The position numbers and the translations under genes are program-made. Shown piece by piece: positions 27,066 through 35,150 of a DNA stretch of 38,376 nt. The first letter of the stretch is position 1. Each line of letters starts with the position of its first letter. The notes under the pieces were generated by a model. It was not told where the DNA came from. It ran no database searches and saw only the letters and a program-made list of their open reading frames with translations. Source of the stretch: Pseudoprimorskyibacter sp. (GTDB lineage: Bacteria; Pseudomonadota; Alphaproteobacteria; Rhodobacterales; Rhodobacteraceae); NCBI GenBank assembly GCA_029251265.1, contig JAQXDR010000205.1:1-38376 (forward strand), in the 5' to 3' direction.

Positions 27066-27527
27066 CTAACCCAGAATGCCGGGCCAGTTCCTGAGACCTT
27101 TGGCAATATTGCCCGGAATATCCTCCAACCATAGGGTGCGCGCGCGAAGAGATGCGTTGAGGTATAGCCGATCTTTGTGGATGGTCCAGGCTTCGGGTAT
27201 GGTTGATGCCAGATATCCCCGTGATGCAGCAAAGGCACAGTAGCCGCCAAACACCGGTGTAAATTTTTCAGGATTGGCCTTGTACGTTTCCATATTGTCG
27301 ACCGAGGCAAAGTGCCATGTCGCGCCATTCCACATCAGGGCGTGGCGGGCAGAGCCGATCACTGGGCGCATGTCTGCAAAATAGGCGATGGGATCAATTC
27401 CATTAATCGCAACACCTGAGGTTTGGAACACATCAGGTTCGCGTGCCAGTGCTGGGCGTGCGCTTAGGATGGCGGTAGTTGCTCCGGCAGCGAAAAGGCT
27501 AAGGATTGTACGGCGGCTTAGGGTCAT
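27066..27527 (-). CDS. Tat-exported YHS-domain protein
   Basis: A 153-residue protein with a twin-arginine signal (SRRTILSLFAAGATTAILSA, about 4-23) ending ALA-R near 28, so it is predicted to be folded in the cytoplasm and exported. The mature part is a YHS domain: INGIDPIAYFADMRPVIGS, WNGATWHFASVDNMETYKANPEKFTPVFGGYCAFA. The domain is found in metal-linked and redox proteins, but here its function is unknown. AAAGAAGAC precedes the ATG at 27527. It diverges from the inositol monophosphatase gene across 169 bases that must hold both promoters. Confidence 0.88.
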   Translation of the reverse strand: MTLSRRTILSLFAAGATTAILSARPALAREPDVFQTSGVAINGIDPIAYFADMRPVIGSARHALMWNGATWHFASVDNMETYKANPEKFTPVFGGYCAFAASRGYLASTIPEAWTIHKDRLYLNASLRARTLWLEDIPGNIAKGLRNWPGILG

Positions 27528-27696
27528 AGTGGTCTTCTTTGCTTCGTTTGGATATTTTTAGTAGGTTGGTGTTGTTGACATTGATCACAAGTGGCAAACA
27601 CAACGTTGTTATCTTGATGTGAGCGCGGCTGATGGCTTGGCAAAGCCGCGCGGTCGGCGTATACGCGCGCTCTGATCGCTAAAAGGACCTTAAGCC

Positions 27697-28488
27697 ATGC
27701 AGGGCAGCGCGAACCTCAACATAATGATGAAAGCGGCACGTAAAGCGGGACGGGCGCTAATCCGGGACTTTGGTGAGGTCGAGAACCTGCAAGTGTCCGT
27801 GAAAGGCGCTGGAGATTTTGTAAGTCGCGCCGATTTGAACGCCGAAAAAATTCTGCGAGAAGAACTTATGGGGGCCCGACCCACTTATGGTTGGCTGGCA
27901 GAAGAAAGTGGCGAGACCGAGGGCAAGGATCCGACGCGCCGCTGGATTGTGGATCCTTTGGACGGCACGACAAACTTTCTGCACGGCTTGCCGCATTGGG
28001 CTGTTTCGATCGCTTTAGAACACCGTGGGAAAATTGTGTCCGCTGTGGTTTTTGATGCAATCAAAGACGAGCTTTTTTATGCGGAAAAAGGAACAGGCGC
28101 TTGGATCAATGACAATCGACGACTGCGCGTGTCCAGCCGACGCCGTATGGGTGAGGCTTTGTTTGCCACTGGGGTTCCTTTTGGGGCAAAGCGTACCCTA
28201 CCAGCCACGCTGCGGGACTTAGCACGGCTCATGCCGCAATGCGCAGGTGTGCGGCGTGTCGGATCGGCGGCTCTTGATCTGGCCTATGTCGCGGCTGGCC
28301 GCTACGATGGCTACTGGGAACGCGAATTGCAGATTTGGGATGTTGCTGCTGGGGCGTTGATCGCTCAAGAAGCCGGTGCTCTTGTCGAGGGTATTGATGT
28401 TGGGCAAGACCCCCTTCAGGACGGTGATCTGATTTGTGCAAATAACGATATCTTTGCGACATTCGCTAAGGTCATACGCGAGGAATAG
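27697..28488 (+). CDS. suhB: Inositol monophosphatase family protein
   Basis: A 263-residue magnesium-dependent phosphatase of the IMPase/SuhB family. The metal-binding residues are present: LAEESG (Glu69/70), WIVDPLDGTTNFLHG (Asp86, Asp89) and the C-terminal WDVAAGALIAQEAGA. The length and motif order are normal. It probably hydrolyses inositol-1-phosphate or similar sugar phosphates. In enterobacteria SuhB also has a role with ribosomal antitermination, so the symbol reflects family membership only. An Lrp-type regulator starts five bases after its stop, so the two are an operon. Confidence 0.9.
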   Translation: MQGSANLNIMMKAARKAGRALIRDFGEVENLQVSVKGAGDFVSRADLNAEKILREELMGARPTYGWLAEESGETEGKDPTRRWIVDPLDGTTNFLHGLPHWAVSIALEHRGKIVSAVVFDAIKDELFYAEKGTGAWINDNRRLRVSSRRRMGEALFATGVPFGAKRTLPATLRDLARLMPQCAGVRRVGSAALDLAYVAAGRYDGYWERELQIWDVAAGALIAQEAGALVEGIDVGQDPLQDGDLICANNDIFATFAKVIREE

Positions 28489-28493
28489 GCGCC

Positions 28494-28970
28494 ATGGCGC
28501 AGCGAGGGTCTTTGGCGGAATTAATCAAAATCGACCTAATCGATTTAGAGCTGCTCAGGGTTGTTGAAGCGGACGGTAGAATTTCAATCAAGGCCCTCGC
28601 TGAACGGATCGGGCTATCAGCAGCGCCCACTCAAAACCGGTTACGCCGCCTTGAAAAAGTTGGTGTTATTTGCGGCTATCGTGCTCAGGTAGACCCGCAA
28701 ATTCTGGGGCGTCAGGCAATAGGCTTTCTCGAGTTGCACCTTGATTGTGACACAGCATCAGACCGGCGAGAATTTGAAGCGGCGCTTGTGTCTTTACAGG
28801 GACTTGTCGAAGCACAGCGGATGTCGGGCCACTGGGACTACCTGATCAAGGTACGCGTCGAAGATTCGGCCAAACTGGTTTCTATTCTGACACATGACGT
28901 TCCCAAGTTGCCGCACGTGGGCCAAACGCGCATATCCCTCGCTGTGAAAACGATTTATCCAGAACGCTGA
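28494..28970 (+). CDS. Lrp/AsnC-family transcriptional regulator
   Basis: A 158-residue regulator: an N-terminal helix-turn-helix (IDLIDLELLRVVEADGRISI, then ALAERIGLSAAPTQNRLRRLE) followed by the ligand-binding RAM domain, with GYRAQVDPQILG and MSGHWDYLIKVRVED. Family members respond to amino acids and often control neighbouring metabolic genes. The effector cannot be told here. It begins five bases after the inositol monophosphatase stop and so is cotranscribed with it. A 233-base gap separates it from the tRNA gene. Confidence 0.92.
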   Translation: MAQRGSLAELIKIDLIDLELLRVVEADGRISIKALAERIGLSAAPTQNRLRRLEKVGVICGYRAQVDPQILGRQAIGFLELHLDCDTASDRREFEAALVSLQGLVEAQRMSGHWDYLIKVRVEDSAKLVSILTHDVPKLPHVGQTRISLAVKTIYPER

Positions 28971-29203
28971 AATTTCAATCCACTAAATCATAGACCCGTG
29001 TTTGGTGGGCTCCATTTTTTATCCAATGTTTGGGGCGGTATTTGTATCTTTTTTGAAAATTGTCCGCAAATCGTAAGTATTGTGGAATGAAAATCCTTGA
29101 GTCTGACCTGCAACGCGCATACCAACCAATCGTCGTGAAGATGTTGGTGAGCTGTTTAGTTTGAAAAGTGTATCAAGCTACATACTTACGAATGGCGCCA
29201 GAT

Positions 29204-29289
29204 GCGGGCGTGATGGAATGGTAGACATACCAGACTTAAAATCTGGAGGGCATATGCCCGTGTGGGTTCGACTCCCACCGCCCGCACCA
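29204..29289 (+). tRNA. tRNA-Leu (anticodon UAA), CCA encoded
   Basis: The acceptor stem GCGGGCG (29204-29210) pairs with CGCCCGC (29279-29285). The discriminator A is at 29286 and CCA is encoded at 29287-29289. The anticodon arm CCAGA-CTTAAAA-TCTGG puts UAA at 34-36, which reads leucine UUA codons. The long variable arm (GGGCATATGCCC, about 29248-29259, itself able to fold) is the mark of a class II tRNA. The T arm is GTGGG-TTCGACT-CCCAC. A kinase/phosphatase pair begins 41 bases after the CCA, and tRNA-Leu genes are common integration sites. Confidence 0.96.
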
Positions 29290-29330
29290 AATTACCTTTT
29301 AATTCAGGGCGTTAAGAGTGAGAGGGCAAG

Positions 29331-30650
29331 ATGGCTTACAATGCAATTAGAGAACGTGGCACAGTTGGTTTTGGCGTCGTGTACGAAGTGCACGATGACG
29401 CATGACGACACTTTGCTTTAAAGACGTTTAAGCGTGAAGCTGAGGCTGAAAACCCCGGAGCCGATCTTGGTGCGAGATTTAGGCGTGAAGTTAAGTACCA
29501 AAGTGCGATTGACCATCCAAATGTAGTTAAGATTTTTGAGCACCATCTCGAGGATACGCCTCCGTGTTGCATTATGGAACTTGCTCAATGCAGTCTTTCT
29601 GATGAACTAGAGGTAGATCAAACATTGGGCGGTGATGCCCAACATGCATTGTTTGATATCCTATCGGGTCTCCAAGCAATTCATGCGAAGGGCTACAAAC
29701 ATCGAGATCTTAAGCCTCAAAACATATTGAAAATCCAAAACCAAGACGGAACATCTCGATATGCGATATCTGATTTTGGATTGATGACGCCTGCGGCAGG
29801 GCAGACAACTACATTGACGGCGACCAATGCGGGAGGCGGAACCCCACATTACTGCGCACCCGAATGCACCACCAACTTACGCCGAGCTACACCCTTGGCT
29901 GACATCTACTCGTTTGGCGCAATTTTGCATGACATCTTTGGTGGTATCAGAAACCAGCTGCCATATGACCAACTGACAGTTGTCGGTCCATTGAAAGATG
30001 TCGTGGAAAAATGCACATGGCGACAACCGCGACGCCGCTTTCAATCAGTCGAAGCCTTGCGAGAGGCATTGTTCGACGCCCTCGACGGCGATGTGGTTGC
30101 CTTCGCATCTGTAGAAGAAGAAGAGATCGTTGCATTGCTCAGCCAAGGTGACCGTTTGGATGATGCCGCATGGGACCGAGTTTTCGATTGTATTGATGAA
30201 AATGCACACGAAAAACGTTCTAATGACAGAGTTTTCAGAGCGCTCAGCATTGAGCACATCACAGCTCTTGTCGAAGACTCTCCTGAACTGTTCGACTCTT
30301 TAGGGCGGGACTATGCCGAATATGCACAAGGCACCTTTGGATTTGATTACTGTGATGTCATCGCAAGCAGGGCCCAAGCTTTCTATGCACATGGAGACGT
30401 GGGCCTTTGTGCCTTGATCGCCGTTTCAATTCTGAAATTGGGCACAAGTCACAATCGCTACTGTATCGAGAGAGTGTTTATGCAGATGGCATCCTCCGGA
30501 ATAAGCAATGAACTAGCTGATCGGATTGTGGTTGAGTTGGGTGTGCAAGAGGTGAATTTCGCGCTAGAATTTGGATATCTCGAAGGCTCCATCGGGGCAT
30601 CTCGTGCGGCAATTCACCCAGCCTTAGCTGATCTGCTGCAAGTGCAATAA
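29331..30650 (+). pseudogene. Ser/Thr protein kinase with an in-frame TGA at codon 25
   Basis: The frame from ATG 29331 (GAGAGGG ahead) encodes a eukaryotic-type kinase of 439 codons, but codon 25 (29403-29405) is TGA. The homology runs through the stop in the same frame. Before it is the glycine-rich loop (GTVGFGVVYEV, 10-20) and after it the ATP-anchoring Lys31 (FALKTF), KYQSAIDHPNVVKIFE, HRDLKPQNIL (Asp126), SDFGL (Asp148) and the YCAPE segment. A C-terminal region of about 180 residues has no motif I know. One base change (CGA or GGA to TGA) explains the stop. Restart at a later ATG, such as 29574, would give a 358-residue protein lacking the Gly loop and Lys31, so probably inactive. Readthrough or sequencing error are other options. 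The phosphatase gene follows with no gap. Confidence 0.82.
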
Positions 30651-31379
30651 ATGAAGATCACCTACTCCTCTTTTTCAATTCAGGGACGCGAGCGTCAAAG
30701 CCAAGATTGTATTCTTGAGCCGCTGGAGGGGACTTTAGGGTCGTGGTGTGCAATTGCGGATGGCGTTTGCGGACGGCCTGACGGGGACAAGGCATCTGCA
30801 CTCGCTGTTGATACGGTTCAATCACACGCCAAGGCTGCAGAGCAGACCTCTATGCAGGATGTTTTCAGCAAAGTGGTTGAAGAATTTGACAAAGAGGGTC
30901 TCGGAAGTGATCATCCAAAGGCTATGGCGACCACTCTTTCAGTTGTTCAATTGAACGACCGTCTGGCGCACGTTGGGCATGTCGGTGATACTCGGGTTTA
31001 CCACTTGAGGAACGAAGGAATTCTTCGAAGAACTAAGGACCAGACTGAGGTCCAAGACCTGTTAGACCGGGGAGTGATCAACAAAAGGCAAGCTGCACGG
31101 TATCAACGAAAAAACGTTCTGACTGGTTTTATTTCAAGTGGAAAAGACCCTACCGTGTTCGAAACTGAATTTCAGATCGAAACCGGGGACAGGTTAATTT
31201 TGCTCACAGATGGTGTCTATGGCGTCGTAACCATGCGGGAAATAAGGGATATCTCGGTGGTGACAAATACTGTAAGTGAATTTACGGAAAAGCTAAAAGC
31301 TGCTGTTGAAAGCGCAGGTGTGATTGATGATTACTCTGCTCTTGTTGTTGGTATCGACCTACGGCTTGTTCAATGGTGA
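30651..31379 (+). CDS. PP2C-family (PPM) Ser/Thr protein phosphatase
   Basis: A 242-residue metal-dependent phosphatase. The motifs are in order: QSQDC near 17-20, AIADGVCGRPDGD (metal Asp37), HPKAMATTLSV, AHVGHVGDTRVYHLR, LLTDGVYG and IDDYSALVVGI, the last two with metal-binding aspartates. The length is near the minimum for bacterial PPM enzymes, so it is a stand-alone catalytic domain in the cytoplasm. It starts directly after the TAA of the kinase gene (TAAATG) with no spacing. The usual role of such a partner is to reverse phosphorylation by the kinase. It is intact although the kinase frame is interrupted. Confidence 0.9.
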   Translation: MKITYSSFSIQGRERQSQDCILEPLEGTLGSWCAIADGVCGRPDGDKASALAVDTVQSHAKAAEQTSMQDVFSKVVEEFDKEGLGSDHPKAMATTLSVVQLNDRLAHVGHVGDTRVYHLRNEGILRRTKDQTEVQDLLDRGVINKRQAARYQRKNVLTGFISSGKDPTVFETEFQIETGDRLILLTDGVYGVVTMREIRDISVVTNTVSEFTEKLKAAVESAGVIDDYSALVVGIDLRLVQW

Positions 31380-31783
31380 ATACCGGTCGACGCCAACAAA
31401 AAGTGAAATGCGCAGATAGTGGCTTTTACAAAGTTTCGCGGACGTCCGTGCGCGGTCAGCTGGGTTGGCGATGGATGAAGCAATCGACAGTGAACGATTC
31501 CAAATAAATTGCCTAATTTATGAACACATTTGTGATTTTACGGTCAATAATTAATCAAGAAAGCCAATTTCAGGTCTAAAATGGGCGCGTAAATTGCGTT
31601 GTCGCGCTGTGATGTCAACGCTGAGACAGCCCGCGATGTAGAGCACCGACGCGGGTGTGCAGCGACCGGCCCATCTGCAAATATGCCAGCCGCCGCACGG
31701 GTGCATCAGTAGACGCGGGCTGACCGTATTCTTGATTGTGTGTTTTCGCAACCAAGCGCGGTGCCTCTGTTTGGAGACGATAG
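31380..31783. other. Intergenic region upstream of urtA
   Basis: This 404-base gap must hold the urt promoter. I looked for a sigma-54 element (GG-N10-GC), which nitrogen-regulated urt operons may have, and found no convincing one. A minus-strand stretch at 31615-31730 (encoding DAPVRRLAYLQMGRSLHTRVG) is oddly protein-like and richer in G+C than the kinase/phosphatase genes, possibly a leftover of older flanking sequence. No repeat of the tRNA 3' end was seen here. Confidence 0.45.
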
Positions 31784-33061
31784 ATGAGCTTTTTAAAAAC
31801 CGCCCTCGTGGCCACAACCGCCTTGGTCGCTACCACAAGCGTAGCTGCGGCTGATTGTCCAATTAAGGTGGGTGTTTTGCATTCGCTGTCCGGGACCATG
31901 GCCATTTCCGAGACAACCTTAAAAGATACGATGCTGATGCTGGTGGAACAGCAGAATGCAGCCGGTGGTTTGCTGGGATGTGAGTTGGAAGCCGTTGTGG
32001 TAGATCCTGCGTCGGACTGGCCGTTGTTTGCGGAAAAGGCGCGGGAACTATTATCGGTGCACGAAGTCGATGTGATCTTTGGGAATTGGACATCGGTCAG
32101 CCGCAAATCAGTACTGCCTGTAATCGAGGAGCTCAATGGACTGCTCTTCTACCCGGTTCAGTACGAAGGCGAAGAATCCTCTCGCAACGTGTTCTACACA
32201 GGCGCTGCGCCAAATCAGCAGGCGATTCCTGCGACAGATTACTTTCTTGAAGAGTTGGAGGTCGAGAAGTTTGCGCTTTTGGGCACGGACTATGTATATC
32301 CACGTACAACCAACAACATTCTTGAATCCTATCTGCAGCAACAGGGGGTTGCAGCCGGAGATATCTTTGTGAACTACACGCCCTTTGGGCATAGCGACTG
32401 GTCGTCTATCGTTGCAGATGTTGTGGCGCTTGGTGCTGATGGTAAGAAGGTCGGCGTGATCAGCACGATCAACGGGGATGCCAACATCGGCTTTTACAAA
32501 GAACTGGCAGCGGCGGGCATTTCTGCTGATGACATTCCGGTTGTAGCCTTTTCTGTTGGTGAGGAAGAGCTGTCTGGTTTGGACACATCAAACCTTGTCG
32601 GGCACTTGGCGGCGTGGAATTATTTTCAATCTGCAGAAGGTGCGGCAAATGAAGGTTGGATCGCTGCGTGGAAAGCGCGGATGGGTGATGAGCGCGTGAC
32701 GAATGACCCGATGGAAGCGCATTACATCGGCTTCAACATGTGGGTGAATGCGGCGATACACGCTGAAACTACCGATGTGGATGCTGTCAGAACAGCGATG
32801 TATGGTCAGGAATTCCCGAATTTGACGGGTGGGACTGCTGTGATGTTGCCCAACCATCACCTTGCCAAGCCAGTTCTGATCGGTGAGATCACTGAAGATG
32901 GCCAGTTTGATATCATCAGCCAGACCGACGAAGTTCCCGGTGATGCGTGGACCGACTATCTGCCACAATCAGCCGTGCTGAAGTCCGATTGGGCAGAGCT
33001 GGGGTGCGGTATGTATAATACCGAGACCGAGACCTGCGTTCAGTTGACGTCTAACTACTAA
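31784..33061 (+). CDS. urtA: Urea ABC transporter, substrate-binding protein
   Basis: A 425-residue periplasmic binding protein. The signal peptide is MSFLKTALVATTALVATTSVAAA, cleaved near AAA-D at 23. The mature protein opens IKVGVLHSLSGTMAISE, the hallmark of the amide/urea-binding branch of the branched-chain amino-acid type family. It continues with VFGNWTSVSRKSVLPV-like and LFYPVQYEGEESSRNVFYTG segments that I associate with UrtA. It has GGA-type spacing (GGAGA) before the ATG. It is first in an operon with permeases and ATPases, and a strong hairpin follows it, a common way to make the binding protein in excess. Periplasmic urea capture is the likely role; short-chain amides are an alternative. 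Confidence 0.96.
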   Translation: MSFLKTALVATTALVATTSVAAADCPIKVGVLHSLSGTMAISETTLKDTMLMLVEQQNAAGGLLGCELEAVVVDPASDWPLFAEKARELLSVHEVDVIFGNWTSVSRKSVLPVIEELNGLLFYPVQYEGEESSRNVFYTGAAPNQQAIPATDYFLEELEVEKFALLGTDYVYPRTTNNILESYLQQQGVAAGDIFVNYTPFGHSDWSSIVADVVALGADGKKVGVISTINGDANIGFYKELAAAGISADDIPVVAFSVGEEELSGLDTSNLVGHLAAWNYFQSAEGAANEGWIAAWKARMGDERVTNDPMEAHYIGFNMWVNAAIHAETTDVDAVRTAMYGQEFPNLTGGTAVMLPNHHLAKPVLIGEITEDGQFDIISQTDEVPGDAWTDYLPQSAVLKSDWAELGCGMYNTETETCVQLTSNY

Positions 33062-33073
33062 TTGATGTTCCAG

Positions 33074-33099
33074 CGCGCCGCGACCTTGTTCGCGGCGCG
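33074..33099 (+). terminator. Strong hairpin between urtA and urtB (attenuator or transcript stabiliser)
   Basis: CGCGCCGCGA (33074-33083) pairs perfectly with TCGCGGCGCG (33090-33099), ten base pairs with a CCTTGT loop, followed by TTTCCC. It starts 13 bases after the urtA stop. The short T-run suggests partial termination or 3'-end protection of urtA mRNA. A second weaker repeat (TTTCCCGA/TCGGAAAA) lies at about 33100-33120. Confidence 0.75.
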
Positions 33100-33174
33100 T
33101 TTCCCGAGCGTCTCGGAAAATGAGGCGCCATTTATAATCAAGCCCTTTATGGTTTGTGTTCTCCGGATTTTCTA

Positions 33175-35145
33175 ATGAAACAGCTGCTTGTCCTTGCGGG
33201 ACTGGCGTGGATTTGGCTGGCAACGCCTGTGATGGCGCAAGGCACCCCGCTTCAAGATATTCTGCAAGCTCACCAAAAAGAGGTGGAGCGCGCATCGCGC
33301 AAGACGATTGATACTGTGCTGGATGCGCTGGCGCGACAAGCGCCTTTGGGAATGACTGAGTTTCTTGAAGCTTGGGCAGCCAAAGACGTCTGGATGCGCA
33401 AAGAAGATAAAATGTTTTTTTATGCCACCACTGAGGACAAGAAACGCTACAGCCTGATAGACTTGGATAGTGGGACAGTCGTCGCCGAGGTGGGCAAACG
33501 CGATGTTAAACAGCTAAAGCCCAATTCGGGCGTACGCGGCGTCATTGCCGGGTATCTGGTGCAGTTTCAGCTTCAGGATAACGACATCTCTCGGCGCCTG
33601 GCGGCGGTTATTGCGATCGAACGCAATCCAGACGCGTCGCACTATGACCCGTTGCAGGCATCGATCGCGACTGAGACAGACTCGAACCTGCTAGAGCGCA
33701 AAAAGCGTCTGGAACGTTTGTTGACTGTGCGTTTTGCGACCAACGAAACTGCGCGCATCGCCGCTATCCGCGGCCTTGCTGGTGATCTTGGTCTGGATGC
33801 CCGTGCGGCTCTCAATCCCATCTTGGCGACGCGCTGGCGTGTGGCCTCTGAGGTGCCTCAGGGCGCTAATCTCGCACGAACAGTGCTGCCTGATGCGTCT
33901 GAATGGGATGTGGATATTGCGGACCGGCTGCTTGTGCAGGCCGGTATCCTTGCGCCAGCGGTGACGTTGCAAGACGTTCGCCGCACCCTTGAAGCGAATG
34001 TTATTGCGGGGCGGGTCGGGGGCGTGCCTGTGGCGCAACTTCATACTCAGGACGCGCGGCGACGTGCATATGAGGCACTCGTCAACGCTGGCAAAGCGCC
34101 GGTATATAGGCTGCCTCTGGGCCTTTGGGACTGGTCGGATGTTGAAGATCTACAAACATACGCACTGGCCGCCGTCTATGACGAGGTGTCACCTGCCGTG
34201 ACAGCTGCGGCGGCTGAGACGCTGGCAACCATCAACCGCACAGTTGGCATCAATCAGGCACTGGATCTGGGTCTTGATGCTTTGTCCTTAGCATCGATCT
34301 ATTTTCTGGCAGCCATCGGTTTGGCGATCACGTTTGGCGTCATGGGCGTCATCAACATGGCGCATGGCGAATTTATTATGATGGGTGCATACACAGGATA
34401 CGTGGTTCAGTTGTATATAGCAGACCACACGCTATCCCTGATTGTCGCGGTTCCAACGGCATTTGCCGTAACATTCGCCGCCGGAGTCGCGATGGAGCGT
34501 CTGGTGATCAGATGGTTGTATGATCGGCCTCTTGAAACCTTGTTGGCAACATTTGGCATCTCGATTGCCTTGCAACAATTGGCCAAGAATATTTTCGGAA
34601 CCCAAGCCCGCCCTCTGACAGCACCAGGGTGGCTGGACGGGGCATGGGTTATCAATGATGTTGTGTCGATCAGCTATATCCGCGTGGCCATTTTCGCGCT
34701 TGCGTTGCTGTTTCTTGGTCTATTTTTGTACATCATGCGTTCAACCCGGTTGGGTCTCGAAACCCGAGCCGTCACCCAGAACCGACGCATGGCAGCGTCA
34801 ATGGGGATCAATCCTGATCGGGTCAATATGCTGACCTTTGGTCTTGGCTCTGGAATAGCGGGGATTGCTGGCGTGGCCATTGGCCTGTTTGCGAAAGTGA
34901 CCTCGGAACTTGGAAATGATTACATCGTTCAAAGCTTTATGACCGTGGTTGTCGGGGGCGTAGGAAATATATGGGGTACCTTGGCCGGTGCAACCATGAT
35001 TGGTGTTCTGCAAAAAGGGATCGAGTGGATGACTCCATCCAACACCCTCGCCGCGCAGACCTTCATGATCGTGTTCATCATTGTTTTCATTCAATTCCGA
35101 CCGCGCGGTATTATTGCGCTCAAAGGTCGGGCTGCGGGAGATTAA
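33175..35145 (+). CDS. urtB: Urea ABC transporter, permease with periplasmic N-terminal domain
   Basis: A 656-residue protein. It has a signal peptide-like start (MKQLLVLAGLAWIWLATPVMAQG) and a long soluble region to about 340, predicted periplasmic. The LivH-type permease domain follows, with ALSLASIYFLAAIGLAITFG, VINMAHGEFIMMGAY and the GNIWGTLAGA signature near the end. UrtB proteins often carry such an N-terminal domain, unlike LivH. I chose the ATG at 33175; a TTG seven codons earlier is possible. The Shine-Dalgarno sequence is weak, and the urtA-urtB hairpin lies 76 bases upstream, so levels may be lower than urtA. The TAA is five bases from the GNAT start. Confidence 0.95.
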   Translation: MKQLLVLAGLAWIWLATPVMAQGTPLQDILQAHQKEVERASRKTIDTVLDALARQAPLGMTEFLEAWAAKDVWMRKEDKMFFYATTEDKKRYSLIDLDSGTVVAEVGKRDVKQLKPNSGVRGVIAGYLVQFQLQDNDISRRLAAVIAIERNPDASHYDPLQASIATETDSNLLERKKRLERLLTVRFATNETARIAAIRGLAGDLGLDARAALNPILATRWRVASEVPQGANLARTVLPDASEWDVDIADRLLVQAGILAPAVTLQDVRRTLEANVIAGRVGGVPVAQLHTQDARRRAYEALVNAGKAPVYRLPLGLWDWSDVEDLQTYALAAVYDEVSPAVTAAAAETLATINRTVGINQALDLGLDALSLASIYFLAAIGLAITFGVMGVINMAHGEFIMMGAYTGYVVQLYIADHTLSLIVAVPTAFAVTFAAGVAMERLVIRWLYDRPLETLLATFGISIALQQLAKNIFGTQARPLTAPGWLDGAWVINDVVSISYIRVAIFALALLFLGLFLYIMRSTRLGLETRAVTQNRRMAASMGINPDRVNMLTFGLGSGIAGIAGVAIGLFAKVTSELGNDYIVQSFMTVVVGGVGNIWGTLAGATMIGVLQKGIEWMTPSNTLAAQTFMIVFIIVFIQFRPRGIIALKGRAAGD

Positions 35146-35150
35146 CGGCA

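Noticed and set aside
28975-29022. Intrinsic terminator after the Lrp gene
   Set aside because: There is a T6 run, but the only stem before it is three base pairs (CCC/GGG), too weak to support.
29403-29405. TGA in the kinase as a selenocysteine codon
   Set aside because: The position is in the loop between the glycine-rich strand and Lys31, where no kinase uses a redox residue, and I see no convincing stem-loop immediately after the codon. Mutation or readthrough is simpler.
31380-31783. Sigma-54 promoter for the urt operon
   Set aside because: No GG-N10-GC arrangement with reasonable flanks was found in the upstream gap.
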